A stretch of DNA of 64,000 nucleotides from Bacteroidota bacterium (lineage in GTDB: Bacteria; Bacteroidota; Bacteroidia; B-17B0; Aurantibacillaceae). Location of the stretch: NCBI GenBank assembly GCA_963169355.1, contig CAUJCR010000002.1, positions 273,357 to 337,356 on the forward strand. The letters run 5' to 3'. This document shows positions 15,738-26,487 of this stretch, piece after piece. The position numbers and the translations under genes are program-made. The notes below the pieces were generated by a model that had not been told where the DNA came from, ran no database searches, and was given only the letters and a program-made list of their open reading frames with translations. Within the stretch, counting starts at the first letter, position 1. Each line of letters starts with the position of its first letter.

Positions 15738-16826
15738 ATGGCTAAAGTAGCATTAATTACAGGAGTAACTGGGCAAGATGGCGCCTATTTATCAGAATTA
15801 CTATTAAGTAAAGGATATATTGTACATGGGGTAAAGCGTCGTAGTTCTTTATTTAACACTGATAGAATTGATCATTTGTACCAAGATCAACACGAAAAAC
15901 ACGTAAATTTTAAATTACATTATGGTGATTTAACCGATAGCACCAATTTAATTAGAATTGTGCAAGAAACTCAACCAGATGAGATATACAACTTAGCGGC
16001 TATGTCGCATGTAAAGGTAAGTTTTGATACTCCCGAATACACCGCTAACGCTGATGGTATTGGTACTTTAAGAATTTTAGAAGCTATTCGTATATTAGGT
16101 CTTGAAAAGAAAACACGTTTCTACCAAGCTTCTACCTCTGAATTATACGGATTAGTTCAAGAAATTCCTCAAAAAGAAACAACTCCATTTTATCCACGTA
16201 GTCCTTATGGTGTTGCGAAATTATACGGTTTTTGGATTACTAAAAACTATCGCGAATCTTATGGTATGTATGCTTGTAATGGTATTTTGTTTAACCACGA
16301 AAGTCCGTTGCGTGGCGAAACCTTTGTAACACGTAAAATTACACGTGCGGCTGCTAAAATTAGTTTAGGGCTTCAGGATAAATTATTTATGGGTAATATT
16401 GATTCTGAACGCGACTGGGGACATGCTAAGGATTATGTAGAAGGAATGTGGCGCATGTTACAACAAGAAACAGCGGATGATTTTGTATTAGCTACTGGCA
16501 TAAAAATTACCGTGCGCGAATTTATTAATATGGCTTTTGCCGAAGTAGGTATCACCTTAAAATGGGAAGGAAAAGCCGAACAAGAAAAAGGTATTGATGC
16601 TGCCACTGGAAAAATTTTAGTTGAAATTGATCCGAAATATTATCGCCCTGCCGAGGTTGATTTATTAGTTGGTGACTCTACAAAAGCCCGCACTAAACTT
16701 GGATGGAAACCAACTTATACAGTACAAGCTTTATGTAAAGAAATGGTAGCAGCCGATGTTGAATTATTTAAAAAAGATAAATATCTATTAGAAGGCGGAC
16801 ACAAAATTTTAAATTATAAAGAGTAA
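15738..16826 (+). CDS. gmd: GDP-mannose 4,6-dehydratase
   Basis: A 362-residue short-chain dehydrogenase/reductase that turns GDP-mannose into GDP-4-keto-6-deoxymannose, first step to GDP-L-fucose. The NADP motif is [10 protein letters not shown] (about residues 9-18), the NADPH-binding RR pair is in HGVKRRSS, the catalytic serine/threonine lies in [11 protein letters not shown] and the YxxxK motif is YGVAK. Length is typical. It heads a polysaccharide operon with fcl, 48 bases apart. Confidence 0.96.
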   Translation: MAKVALITGVTGQDGAYLSELLLSKGYIVHGVKRRSSLFNTDRIDHLYQDQHEKHVNFKLHYGDLTDSTNLIRIVQETQPDEIYNLAAMSHVKVSFDTPEYTANADGIGTLRILEAIRILGLEKKTRFYQASTSELYGLVQEIPQKETTPFYPRSPYGVAKLYGFWITKNYRESYGMYACNGILFNHESPLRGETFVTRKITRAAAKISLGLQDKLFMGNIDSERDWGHAKDYVEGMWRMLQQETADDFVLATGIKITVREFINMAFAEVGITLKWEGKAEQEKGIDAATGKILVEIDPKYYRPAEVDLLVGDSTKARTKLGWKPTYTVQALCKEMVAADVELFKKDKYLLEGGHKILNYKE

Positions 16827-16874
16827 TTTATAAATCAACACGTGTTGTTTAATTTGATACGACAAACCATATTC

Positions 16875-17816
16875 ATGAATTTAGATTCTAAAATATACAT
16901 CGCTGGTCATCGAGGAATGGTGGGCTCAGCCATTATGCGTAATTTACAAAGCAAAGGTTACAAAAACATTGTAACTCGCAGCTCTAAGGAATTAGACTTA
17001 CGCCAACAACAAGCTGTACAACAATTTTTTGAAACTGAAAAACCAGAATATGTTTTTTTAGCTGCCGCAAAAGTTGGAGGCATACAAGCTAATAACATTT
17101 ATAGAGCCGATTTTATTTATGAAAACTTGATGATACAAAACAATGTCATTCATCAATCGTACTTATCGGGTGTAAAAAAATTAATGTTCTTAGGTAGTTC
17201 TTGTATTTATCCTAAAATGGCGCCTCAACCGTTAAAAGAAGAATACCTTTTAACGGGCTTACTTGAAGAAACTAACGAGCCTTATGCTATTGCTAAAATT
17301 GCAGGCATTAAAATGTGTGAAAGTTATAAGAGACAATACGGTTGTAATTTTATTTCGGTGATGCCTACCAACATGTATGGCCCTAATGATAATTACAACC
17401 TAAATAACTCACACGTATTACCCGCATTAATTAGAAAATTTCATGATGCCAAAGAACAAAATTTGCCTAGCGTAGAAATGTGGGGAACTGGAACACCTAT
17501 GCGTGAGTTTTTACATGCCGATGATTTAGGTGATGCTTGTGTGTATTTAATGAACCACTACGATGGCGAACAGTTTGTAAACATTGGTTCGGGAACCGAT
17601 TTAACCATAAAAGATTTAGCTTTACTTATAAAAGACATTGTTGGGTTTAAAGGAGAAATTACTCACGATTTATCAAAACCTGATGGAACACCACGTAAAC
17701 TAATGGATGTATCGTATTTACATTCATTGGGCTGGAAACATAAAATTGAACTACGAGAAGGTATTACACAGGTTTACGAAGACTTTAAAAAGAAAGAAGG
17801 CGTAAAAGTATGGTAA
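16875..17816 (+). CDS. fcl: GDP-L-fucose synthase
   Basis: A 313-residue epimerase/reductase that completes GDP-L-fucose synthesis from the product of gmd. Motifs seen are the nucleotide-binding [11 protein letters not shown], the catalytic [10 protein letters not shown] and the YAIAKIAG tyrosine/lysine pair, with [10 protein letters not shown] downstream. An upstream GTG at 16842 is open, but ATG 16875 ([14 protein letters not shown]) fits the family N-terminus. The last 7 bases overlap the Wzi-like gene. Fucose is likely a building block of the surface glycan made here. Confidence 0.96.
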   Translation: MNLDSKIYIAGHRGMVGSAIMRNLQSKGYKNIVTRSSKELDLRQQQAVQQFFETEKPEYVFLAAAKVGGIQANNIYRADFIYENLMIQNNVIHQSYLSGVKKLMFLGSSCIYPKMAPQPLKEEYLLTGLLEETNEPYAIAKIAGIKMCESYKRQYGCNFISVMPTNMYGPNDNYNLNNSHVLPALIRKFHDAKEQNLPSVEMWGTGTPMREFLHADDLGDACVYLMNHYDGEQFVNIGSGTDLTIKDLALLIKDIVGFKGEITHDLSKPDGTPRKLMDVSYLHSLGWKHKIELREGITQVYEDFKKKEGVKVW

Positions 17817-19402
17817 CTGGTTTAAAACAGTGGACTAGAGCAAAAAGTCGAAAGCATATTTTACTTTTTACTTTTTTTGTTTCTCTTATGCCTCAGTTTT
17901 ATTTTGCCCAGTTTTATAATTTACCTAACGATTACATCTTTGGTAATCTTACTCAGAAACAACTTGCTAAAATTGACACACTAGAACAAACGCATAGTGC
18001 CTTACAACCTTACATTCCATTTTTTAGTAAACAATATGAGTTTGTTGCCGATAGCACCAAACTGTTTAAATACGTGGCCGATGACCCAGCCATCAATAAA
18101 ATCTTTTTTGATCACCTCATTCATATCAAGTCAAAGGGTAATAAATATGAATTTAAAGTTGATCCTTTATTAAATTTTGAATTTGGAAGAGCCTATTACG
18201 ACACCACTTCTAAATACACTAAAACATCAACAAACACCAGAGGATTTATAGCAAGCGGAACAATAGGTAAAGATTTTTATTTTGAAACCATGTTTGCCGA
18301 AAATCAAAGTGTTTTTCCAGCTTATATTGCTGTGTATAGCAACCAAACTAAAATAATTCCTGGTCAAGGACGCCATAAAGCCTTTAAAACAACAGGTTAT
18401 GATTATGCTTTTACATCAGGTTTTATTTCGTATCAGCCCATTCAGCAAGTCAATATTCAACTAGGACATGGTAAACAAAAAATTGGAAACGGTTATCGTT
18501 CATTGTTATTAAGCGACAACGCATTTAATTATCCCTATTTAAGAATTACCTCACAATGGTTAAAAGGCAAACTCCAATACTCCAATATTTACGCTGTACT
18601 CATGAACTTAACCACTGGCGGCGCACCAACGCCAAAATACACCGAACCACTTTTTCAAAAGAAAGCAGCGTCGTTTCAGTTTTTAAGTTTTAATGCCACT
18701 AAGCGATTAAATATTGGCTTATTTCAAGGTATGATTTGGTCGGCAGCCGATAGCCTTAACAGACAACACTTAGATTGGCAATATTTTAATCCTGTTATCT
18801 TTTCCAATATTGGGTTTTACGGACTCAATAATAAAAACAACATACTCATAGGCGCAACCGCTAATTTTAAAATTACTCATCAACTTTCTGTTTATGCTCA
18901 ATTTATGGGCGATGATTTTAGTAACACATTAACGCTTGGAAACACCTTTGGATACCAAGCAGGCATTAAATACTTTGATGCGTTTAAACTAAAAAACTTA
19001 ATGCTACAAATTGAGTATAATGATGTGGCAGAAGGCTCTTACAATAATCCGTTAACAGCCTACAGTAATCAAAGTTATTCTCATTACAATCAAAATTTAG
19101 CTTATACGCCTGGGTATGGAAAAGAATTGGTTGCTATAGCTGATTATAAATTTAAAAGAGCCTTTGTAAATGTTAAATACAACATGCAATGGCTAACCTT
19201 AAATAAATTTGAATTATATAATAATTCCATTTTCAGAACACAAATTGGTTATACCATTAACACGGCATATAATTTTAATATATCTTTGGGATATAATTAC
19301 AGGCAACAACAATTTCCAGATTTTAAATTATCAAATAATACCACTAGTTTTTATACCGTTAGTCTAAAATCAAATTTATATAACACCTATTACGATTTTT
19401 AA
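17810..19402 (+). CDS. Wzi-like outer-membrane capsule assembly protein (1)
   Basis: A 530-residue protein with an N-terminal secretion signal ([17 protein letters not shown]) followed by a beta-rich sequence with alternating aromatic residues, as in an outer-membrane barrel. [20 protein letters not shown] is the segment shared with its paralogue and typical of the Wzi family, which in E. coli anchors capsule to the cell surface. The C-terminus ends in aromatic residues (LYNTYYDF), as usual for outer-membrane barrels. It overlaps fcl by 7 bases and is followed 9 bases later by the sugar-phosphate transferase, so the operon is tightly coupled. Confidence 0.82.
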   Translation: MVTGLKQWTRAKSRKHILLFTFFVSLMPQFYFAQFYNLPNDYIFGNLTQKQLAKIDTLEQTHSALQPYIPFFSKQYEFVADSTKLFKYVADDPAINKIFFDHLIHIKSKGNKYEFKVDPLLNFEFGRAYYDTTSKYTKTSTNTRGFIASGTIGKDFYFETMFAENQSVFPAYIAVYSNQTKIIPGQGRHKAFKTTGYDYAFTSGFISYQPIQQVNIQLGHGKQKIGNGYRSLLLSDNAFNYPYLRITSQWLKGKLQYSNIYAVLMNLTTGGAPTPKYTEPLFQKKAASFQFLSFNATKRLNIGLFQGMIWSAADSLNRQHLDWQYFNPVIFSNIGFYGLNNKNNILIGATANFKITHQLSVYAQFMGDDFSNTLTLGNTFGYQAGIKYFDAFKLKNLMLQIEYNDVAEGSYNNPLTAYSNQSYSHYNQNLAYTPGYGKELVAIADYKFKRAFVNVKYNMQWLTLNKFELYNNSIFRTQIGYTINTAYNFNISLGYNYRQQQFPDFKLSNNTTSFYTVSLKSNLYNTYYDF

Positions 19403-19411
19403 ATACATATT

Positions 19412-20506
19412 ATGATAGTCTTAATTTTAGTGTTTATCACCGCATTCTCTGTCGTTTTGTATTCGACACCGGCACTCATAAAAGTAGCCATCTTAAAACG
19501 TTTAATAGATGTGCCCACCGAAGAGCGAAAAATTCACAAACGTGCTGTGCCTACCATTGGTGGCATTATTATTTATGCGGCCACCCTTTTTTCATTTTCT
19601 TTATGGTATAATATTGATGAGATACACGAGTTCGATCAAATTTATGAATCGGTAAAAGATTTTAAAATTTTAGTGGCAACAAGTTTAGTGTTGTTTTTTG
19701 TTGGCGTAAAAGATGATATTATTGGAACCTCTCCAGTAAAAAAATTATTTGCCAATATTCTTGTGGCACTCATTTTAGTTTTAATGGGCGACATTAGAAT
19801 TACTGGGTTGCATAATGTGTTTGGTGTAACCGACATTCCGCACTGGGGAAGTATTTTTATTTCATTATTTACTTATATCGTTGTTGTAAATGCTATGAAT
19901 TTAATTGATGGCGTAGATGGTTTGGCAGCGGGTATTGGTTTTATTGCTTCTACTGTTTTTGGTACTTGGTTTGTATTTGCTAATGAATACACCATGGCTT
20001 CATTAGCCTTTGCTTTATCTGGAGCACTCTTAGGATTTTTAGTGTTTAATTTTTCTCCCGCAAAAATTTTTATGGGCGATAGTGGCTCTTTAATTATTGG
20101 TATGCTTATTTGTGTATTAAGCATTAAACTTATTGAGTATCCACTCACCCGATTAGATAGTTTTTGGATTCATGTTTCTAAACCTATGATTGTTATTGCC
20201 GCACTTATTTATCCCTTAACCGATACCTTACGTGTATTTATCATAAGAACCGTGAAAGGCCGTTCGCCATTTTCGGCCGATAGAAACCATCTTCATCATC
20301 GCTTAATAGATTGTGGTTATTCTCATGCTAAAACCGTTATTATTATATACATTTTTAGCATTATCACTGTGGGCGTTTCTTTAATTAGCTTTTATCTTAA
20401 TGCCAGCCTATCATTATTAATGGTGCTGGCTTGTAGTGGTTTGTTTGTTTTATTTGTAAACACTTCTTATAAATACTCTAAGAAACGTCCAACTAAAAAC
20501 GCTTAA
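19412..20506 (+). CDS. Undecaprenyl-phosphate sugar-1-phosphate transferase (WecA/TagO-like)
   Basis: A 364-residue polytopic enzyme of the MraY/WecA/TagO family, which moves a HexNAc-1-phosphate onto undecaprenyl phosphate to start a surface glycan. Family motifs are VPTIGGIIIY (N-terminal), VKDDIIGTSPVKK, the AMNLIDGVDGLAAGIG aspartate motif, FMGDSGSLIIGM, and a cytoplasmic RNHLHHRLIDCG histidine motif near the C-terminus. The HLHHRL motif favours WecA/TagO over MraY. It is flanked by two Wzi-like genes, and its stop overlaps the next start by one base. Confidence 0.9.
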   Translation: MIVLILVFITAFSVVLYSTPALIKVAILKRLIDVPTEERKIHKRAVPTIGGIIIYAATLFSFSLWYNIDEIHEFDQIYESVKDFKILVATSLVLFFVGVKDDIIGTSPVKKLFANILVALILVLMGDIRITGLHNVFGVTDIPHWGSIFISLFTYIVVVNAMNLIDGVDGLAAGIGFIASTVFGTWFVFANEYTMASLAFALSGALLGFLVFNFSPAKIFMGDSGSLIIGMLICVLSIKLIEYPLTRLDSFWIHVSKPMIVIAALIYPLTDTLRVFIIRTVKGRSPFSADRNHLHHRLIDCGYSHAKTVIIIYIFSIITVGVSLISFYLNASLSLLMVLACSGLFVLFVNTSYKYSKKRPTKNA

Positions 20507-22113
20507 TGTTAAGTTCTCTTTTTAAAAAAATATGGTTGTGCTTTTGCTGCTTAAGTTTAACCTACATGGGTTATGCACAAGATAATCCTCAAGTGCAAAA
20601 CATATTTATAAATCAAGAAACTCAACAAAGCATCGATTATGTTGATATTAAAAATCCAAGTATTGAATTTCATTCTGCTTTTAAGCCTTATGTAAATTCT
20701 ACGCTTACTCATTTTTCAGACACAACAATTCCGTACATTCATTTTCCAGTCAAAAATTTTTTTCTAAGTAAATCATTTAACGAAGGTCCAAACAAACGAT
20801 TACAATATAATTTTCAAGCCCTTCCAATTATTGATTTACAAGCAAGTTACGATTTACTAAATTCAAAATTTTTATCCGAAACATCCGGAGGCGCATTTGC
20901 TAAACTTAACATTAATAATGATTTTAGCTTTGCTGTAACTGCCATTGGCGGGCGAGTTTCTTATCCAACATTTATTGATACTATTGTTCAAACAACAGGT
21001 GTTATTCCAGGTTATGGTAGAGCATTTAAAAATGCTGATGGCAGTTATAATTATGCTAATTTATCGGGTTATGTTTCGTATAGCCCCAACAAAGTATTTA
21101 ATTTTCAGCTAGGAAAAGACAAACATTTTATTGGTGATGGTTATCGCTCTTTATTATTATCCGATGTGGCGAATAACAATCCATACTTTGGAATTAATGT
21201 AAACGTATGGCGAATTCAATACAACGTATGGTATTCGTGGCTACAAGATTTCTCTAGATACGATGGTTCACAAAAAAGCTTACAAAACAAATATGGAACC
21301 TTTCATTATTTAAGTTTCAATGCTTTAAAAAATTTGAATATCTCTTTCTTTGAAAACATTGTTTGGCAAGGCACAGATACCAACAGAGTAAGAACATTTG
21401 AGGTCAATTACCTTAATCCTATTATATTTTATCGACCACAAGAATACTCTGTTGGCTCACCCGATAACTCAATGATGGGTTTAACCATCTCTACAAAACT
21501 TTTTAATACCTTAAAATTATATGCACAAGGTGTAGCCGATGAATTTTATTGGCAACAAATTAAAAAGCGAAATGGTTGGTGGGCCAATAAGCAAGGCTGG
21601 CAATTAGGCGCCAAATATATAGATGCTTTTCATGTCAAAGGTTTATCTATTCAACTCGAATACAATCAAGTTCGACCATATACCTACACACATGGCAGCG
21701 TACAACAAAATTATAGCCATTATGCTCAGCCATTAGCTCACCCATTTGGTGCAAATTTTAAAGAGTATTTAGGTTTTATAACTTATCGCCGTGCTCGATG
21801 GAGCATTAGTTTACAAGGATTATACGCTATTATTGGTAAAGATGCCTTTGGTTCAAACTTAGGTCAAAACATTTTTTTAAGCTACACCACACGTCCTTAC
21901 GATTACGGACATAAAACCACACAAGGCAACAAAACAAAACTCATGCAAAGTGATATTAAATTTACCTATTACCTTGTTCCACAAATGAATTTAAGAGTAG
22001 AATTGGGCTATATACAACGTAGCGTAACCGACCAGCTTAATTATCAACTACAGTTACCTTATATATACTTAGGTGTAAAATCTAATCTCTCAAATTTTTA
22101 TAGAGATTATTAA
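20506..22113 (+). CDS. Wzi-like outer-membrane capsule assembly protein (2)
   Basis: A 535-residue paralogue of the Wzi-like protein at 17810. The signal peptide is cleaved near YMGYAQD. The shared core appears as [18 protein letters not shown], and both have a HYLSFNALKNLNI-type strand and a YSHYAQPLAHPFG loop ([13 protein letters not shown] in the first). It ends NLSNFYRDY, again aromatic. The two are clearly divergent, so the duplication is old. Probably both act in exporting or tethering the fucose-containing glycan, though this is inferred from family and operon. Confidence 0.8.
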   Translation: MLSSLFKKIWLCFCCLSLTYMGYAQDNPQVQNIFINQETQQSIDYVDIKNPSIEFHSAFKPYVNSTLTHFSDTTIPYIHFPVKNFFLSKSFNEGPNKRLQYNFQALPIIDLQASYDLLNSKFLSETSGGAFAKLNINNDFSFAVTAIGGRVSYPTFIDTIVQTTGVIPGYGRAFKNADGSYNYANLSGYVSYSPNKVFNFQLGKDKHFIGDGYRSLLLSDVANNNPYFGINVNVWRIQYNVWYSWLQDFSRYDGSQKSLQNKYGTFHYLSFNALKNLNISFFENIVWQGTDTNRVRTFEVNYLNPIIFYRPQEYSVGSPDNSMMGLTISTKLFNTLKLYAQGVADEFYWQQIKKRNGWWANKQGWQLGAKYIDAFHVKGLSIQLEYNQVRPYTYTHGSVQQNYSHYAQPLAHPFGANFKEYLGFITYRRARWSISLQGLYAIIGKDAFGSNLGQNIFLSYTTRPYDYGHKTTQGNKTKLMQSDIKFTYYLVPQMNLRVELGYIQRSVTDQLNYQLQLPYIYLGVKSNLSNFYRDY

Positions 22114-22142
22114 TTCTTTAGCCTATAATTCCGCTTATATCT

Positions 22143-22150
22143 TATCTTTG
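22143..22150 (+). promoter_or_regulatory. -7 box of leuS promoter (TATCTTTG)
   Basis: TATCTTTG is an exact match to the Bacteroidota TAnnTTTG -7 element. It lies 17 bases before the leuS ATG and 30 after the preceding stop, so leuS probably has its own promoter. Confidence 0.55.
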
Positions 22151-22167
22151 TGCTTCATTTTTAAGTC

Positions 22168-25100
22168 ATGGAGTATCATTTTAAAGAGATAGAAAAAACT
22201 TGGCAAGCATATTGGGCCAAGCACAAAACATTTGCAGCAAAAGATGGTGGAGATAAACCTAAGTATTATGTATTAGATATGTTTCCTTATCCTTCTGGTG
22301 CTGGCTTACACGTTGGGCATCCTTTGGGCTATATCGCTTCTGATATTGTTGCTCGCTACAAACGCCACAAAGGGTTTAATGTATTGCATCCAATGGGCTA
22401 TGATAGTTTTGGTTTACCAGCCGAACAATACGCCATACAAACAGGGCAACATCCTAAAATTACTACCGAACAAAATATTGCTCGTTACCGCGAGCAAATG
22501 GATAAAATTGGTTTTTCATTTGATTGGGACAGAGAAGTTAGAACCTCTGATCCTGAATACTACAAGTGGACTCAATGGATTTTTATTCAACTATTTAATT
22601 CGTGGTATAATAAACAAACTCAGCAAGCAGAACCCATTGAAACACTCATTCAATATTTTGAAACCAAAGGGTTTAACTGTAAACTCGATGATACATTAAC
22701 GGGCGATATTGAACATGAGTTGCCAGCTTTTACAGCCAACGAATGGAAACAATTTAGCGAAAAACAAAAAAGCGATGTGTTAATGAATTTTCGCTTAGCT
22801 TACCTAGGCGAAGCTTATGTAAATTGGTGTCCGGTATTAGGAACTGTATTAGCAAACGATGAAGTAAAAGATGGTGTGAGTGAACGAGGCGGTCATCCTG
22901 TAGAGCGCAAACTGATGAAACAATGGAGCATGAGAATTACAGCTTATGCACAACGTTTATTAGATGGCTTAGATGGTATTGATTGGACAGAAAGTTTAAA
23001 AGAAGCGCAACGCAATTGGATTGGCAAAAGCGAAGGTTGTAGTTTAAAATTTACAATTCAAAACTCAACAGAAACGATTGAAGTTTTTACAACTCGCCCT
23101 GATACGATATTTGGTGTATCATTTGTAACCATTGCTCCCGAACATGAATTAGTAAATAAAATTACTACTGCCCAGCAAAAACAATTAGTAGATGATTATG
23201 TAACAAAAGCAAAAAACAGAAGTGAACGAGAACGACAAGCAGATATTACAAAAATTACGGGCGTGTTTACGGGCGCTTATGTTCTACATCCATTCACTGG
23301 TAATCAAATCCCTGTGTGGGTGGGCGATTATGTATTGGCGGGCTACGGAACTGGCGCTGTAATGGCTGTTCCAGCACACGATGAAAGAGATTTCCGTTTT
23401 GCTAAACATTTTTCATTGCCAATTACCCAAGTTATTGAACCAACTATTTCACACGATTTTGAAAAAGATGCTTGGGGCGAAAAAGATGGCGTGTTAATTA
23501 ATTCCGATTTCTTAAACACATTACCTGTAAAGCAAGCTATAAAACGTGCTATAGAAGAAATTGAGAAAAGAGGATTTGGAAAAGGCAAAATAAATTATCG
23601 CTTGCGTGATGCTGTATTTGGACGTCAAAGATATTGGGGAGAACCAATTCCGGTGTATTATAAAAATGATATTCCTTATGTTTTAAGTGAAAACGAATTG
23701 CCATTGGTGTTGCCCGAAGTGGATAAATACTTACCAACCGAAGATGGTGAACCACCATTAGCAAGAGCGAGTTCGTTTAAAAAAGATGGTGAGTATGCAT
23801 ACGAATTTTCTACAATGCCGGGATGGGCTGGTAGTTCGTGGTATTTTTTAAGATACATGGATCCTAAAAACTCCCAACAATTTGTAAATAAAGACCTAGC
23901 CAACTATTGGCAGAATATTGATTTATATATTGGTGGTAGCGAACACGCTACCGGGCATTTATTATATGTACGCTTTTGGACAAAATTTTTAAAAGATAGA
24001 GGCTACATTCCAGTAGATGAACCAGCCAAGAAATTAATAAATCAAGGTATGATACAAGGCAGAAGTAATGTTGTGTATAAAGTTGTAGGTGTCTGGGGCG
24101 GAAGTAATCTTACTGAAGAAGAATCAGAAGAAATAAGTAACGTTATTTCGAAACTACCTGAATTATTTATTTCAAAAGGTCATTACGATGTGATTACTAA
24201 ATACAATAATTTAGTTGAATCTAATACCCCAATAGATGAAGAGTTCCGCAACAAATACAATTATATATCAAATGAAATAGAGAAAAAACAAGAAGAATAT
24301 TATAAATCGACTAAAAGTAAAATACCAAAAGATGATTTTTGGTTCAGTCTAGGCATAAATTCTTTAGTAACACAAAATGTAGATGTTAACATTGTTCAAA
24401 ATGATATCCTAACTATTGAGGCGTTTAGAAAATGGAGAAAGTATTATGAAAATGCTGAATTTATTTTAGAAGATGGGAAATATATCTGTGGAGTAATAGA
24501 TAACGAAAAAATGTCTAAATCAAAATACAATGTTGTTACTCCCGATTCTATTTGCGAAAAATTTGGAGCTGATACCCTGCGCTTATACGAAATGTTTTTA
24601 GGACCATTAGAACAAAGTAAACCTTGGAATACCAACGGTATAACGGGTGTACATGGCTTCTTAAAAAAATTATGGCGTTTGTTTTATCAAACTGGAAGTT
24701 TTAGCGTTTCTGATGAAGCCGCCACTAAAGCCGAGTTAAAAGTTTTACATAAAACCATTAAAAAAGTTATTGAAGATATCGAGCGTTTTTCTTTTAACAC
24801 TTCGGTAAGTACGTTTATGATTTGTGTAAATGAACTTACTGATTTAAAATGTAACAAACGCGCTATTTTAGAACCGCTTTTAATTTGTTTATCGCCCTAT
24901 GCGCCACATATAGCCGAAGAACTTTGGAAACAATTAGGGCATCAAGATACCATTACTTTTGAACCGTTTCCTGAATGCAACGAGTCTTACTTGGTTGATG
25001 ACTCGTTTAACTATCCTATTTCGTTTAACGGAAAAACACGTTTTAATTTAGAATTAGCAGCCACATTAAGCCCACAAGAAATTGAATCGTTAGTGATGGC

Positions 25101-25188
25101 GCATGAAAACACGATTAAATACCTTGATGGGAAACCCGTTAAGAAAGTAATTGTAGTGCCTAAAAAAATTGTGAATGTGGTGCTTTAA
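22168..25188 (+). CDS. leuS: Leucyl-tRNA synthetase with an extra internal insertion
   Basis: A 1006-residue class I synthetase. The HIGH motif is HVGH (48-51) in [16 protein letters not shown], and KMSKS is present exactly (about 781). The editing domain has [13 protein letters not shown] and the AVPAHDERD segment with the conserved aspartate. Most Bacteroidota LeuRS are about 920-945 residues as I recall. The extra length seems to lie between RSNVVYKV (about residue 636) and [11 protein letters not shown] (about 735), a charged stretch before KMSKS where relatives have a short loop. The frame and flanking motifs are intact, so the enzyme is presumably active. Confidence 0.96.
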   Translation: MEYHFKEIEKTWQAYWAKHKTFAAKDGGDKPKYYVLDMFPYPSGAGLHVGHPLGYIASDIVARYKRHKGFNVLHPMGYDSFGLPAEQYAIQTGQHPKITTEQNIARYREQMDKIGFSFDWDREVRTSDPEYYKWTQWIFIQLFNSWYNKQTQQAEPIETLIQYFETKGFNCKLDDTLTGDIEHELPAFTANEWKQFSEKQKSDVLMNFRLAYLGEAYVNWCPVLGTVLANDEVKDGVSERGGHPVERKLMKQWSMRITAYAQRLLDGLDGIDWTESLKEAQRNWIGKSEGCSLKFTIQNSTETIEVFTTRPDTIFGVSFVTIAPEHELVNKITTAQQKQLVDDYVTKAKNRSERERQADITKITGVFTGAYVLHPFTGNQIPVWVGDYVLAGYGTGAVMAVPAHDERDFRFAKHFSLPITQVIEPTISHDFEKDAWGEKDGVLINSDFLNTLPVKQAIKRAIEEIEKRGFGKGKINYRLRDAVFGRQRYWGEPIPVYYKNDIPYVLSENELPLVLPEVDKYLPTEDGEPPLARASSFKKDGEYAYEFSTMPGWAGSSWYFLRYMDPKNSQQFVNKDLANYWQNIDLYIGGSEHATGHLLYVRFWTKFLKDRGYIPVDEPAKKLINQGMIQGRSNVVYKVVGVWGGSNLTEEESEEISNVISKLPELFISKGHYDVITKYNNLVESNTPIDEEFRNKYNYISNEIEKKQEEYYKSTKSKIPKDDFWFSLGINSLVTQNVDVNIVQNDILTIEAFRKWRKYYENAEFILEDGKYICGVIDNEKMSKSKYNVVTPDSICEKFGADTLRLYEMFLGPLEQSKPWNTNGITGVHGFLKKLWRLFYQTGSFSVSDEAATKAELKVLHKTIKKVIEDIERFSFNTSVSTFMICVNELTDLKCNKRAILEPLLICLSPYAPHIAEELWKQLGHQDTITFEPFPECNESYLVDDSFNYPISFNGKTRFNLELAATLSPQEIESLVMAHENTIKYLDGKPVKKVIVVPKKIVNVVL

Positions 25189-25251
25189 AGTAATTGAATC
25201 ATCGAAATATTATTTTTTTATCGAAATTTTAATTACTTTCATAGCGTAAAA

Positions 25252-26487
25252 ATGCTTTTTGATAGATTTATAAATCTTGGTATAGATAGCCAAACAGAAT
25301 TCTATCTTCGGAGAGAGGCTAAAATCATTAACCTATTTTCTTATCTGTGTTTGGCTGGATTATTTGTAGGCATTTCTACCAATTTTTTCATTAGTGGCGA
25401 TTATGCTATTGGCTCTGTCACCTTTTTAACTATCGCTTCTTTATTATGTTTATTACTTAACTATAAGCATTACTATAACCTTGCTACTTATTTATTTGTT
25501 ATATCTATAAACCTTGAGTTATTTATACTATGTCAGCAATATATTCATACGGCTGGTTGTTACTTATATTATTTTCCCGTTATATTTTGTATTGTATCCA
25601 TTCATAATCCTAAGTTGCCTAGGTCGCGTACCATTATCTTTTTATTTATTACCTTATTAAGTTTTATTTTAATTTGGTTTGTAAATATTCCTAGTCTTCG
25701 CATTGCAAACATTACTAAAAACGACAATGCCATCTTATTAATATATAATAGCTTTCTGTCTTTTATAATTACAATTATTTTAGTATATATCATAGTAAAA
25801 CTCATAAATAAACACACCAAGGAGTCTGATGAATTATTGCAAAAAGAACAAGAAGCTCAACAGAAAAATACCCAAGCGCTGAAAGAAAAAGAAGTGTTAC
25901 TGGCAGAAATTCAGCATCGGGTAAAAAATAATTTAGCAATTATTACCGGATTATTAAGTCTTCAGTCGGAAAAAGCACCATGCGATGTTTCAAAACAGCT
26001 TATGATTGAATCAAGAAATAGGGTAATGAGTATATCGATGGTACACGATAGGTTATACAGAAAAAGCGATTTATCAAAAATTGATTTGAAATTATACATC
26101 TCTGAACTCTCTAAGGAACTTATTAAGAGCTTTTCCAAAAACTCATTGCCCATTCACATACAAGAAGATATTGAGGCCATTGAATTTGAATTAACAAAAG
26201 CTGTACCTATAGGATTAATTGTTAATGAAGCCATTACAAACTCTCTAAAACATGCTTTTACAGACGCTTCAGTATCGCCCACTATTTATATAAAATTAAA
26301 ACTTGTATTTGATAAGATACATCTTTGTATTTCCGATAACGGAAAAGGATTCCAAGACCTAGAAAACAAATTAGACACCTCATTAGGACTATCACTAATT
26401 GAATCTTTAGCTGATCAAATAGACGCAACTGTTTCGTTTAGAAACGAAATAGGTGCTTGTGTTAGTTTAGTATTTCACGTCAATTAA
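25252..26487 (+). CDS. Membrane sensor histidine kinase (HisKA_2 type)
   Basis: A 411-residue kinase with about five to six membrane helices in residues 15-190, a short coiled coil (KEQEAQQKNTQALKEKE), then a HisKA_2 phosphoacceptor helix LLAEIQHRVKNNLAIITGLL with His222, and an HATPase_c domain (N-box NEAITNSLKHAF, G-box DNGKGF, then GLSLIESLADQIDA). The domain order is typical of orphan kinases in Bacteroidota. No periplasmic sensor domain or response regulator gene is nearby. It converges on a T9SS gene with 4 bases of overlap. Confidence 0.88.
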   Translation: MLFDRFINLGIDSQTEFYLRREAKIINLFSYLCLAGLFVGISTNFFISGDYAIGSVTFLTIASLLCLLLNYKHYYNLATYLFVISINLELFILCQQYIHTAGCYLYYFPVIFCIVSIHNPKLPRSRTIIFLFITLLSFILIWFVNIPSLRIANITKNDNAILLIYNSFLSFIITIILVYIIVKLINKHTKESDELLQKEQEAQQKNTQALKEKEVLLAEIQHRVKNNLAIITGLLSLQSEKAPCDVSKQLMIESRNRVMSISMVHDRLYRKSDLSKIDLKLYISELSKELIKSFSKNSLPIHIQEDIEAIEFELTKAVPIGLIVNEAITNSLKHAFTDASVSPTIYIKLKLVFDKIHLCISDNGKGFQDLENKLDTSLGLSLIESLADQIDATVSFRNEIGACVSLVFHVN

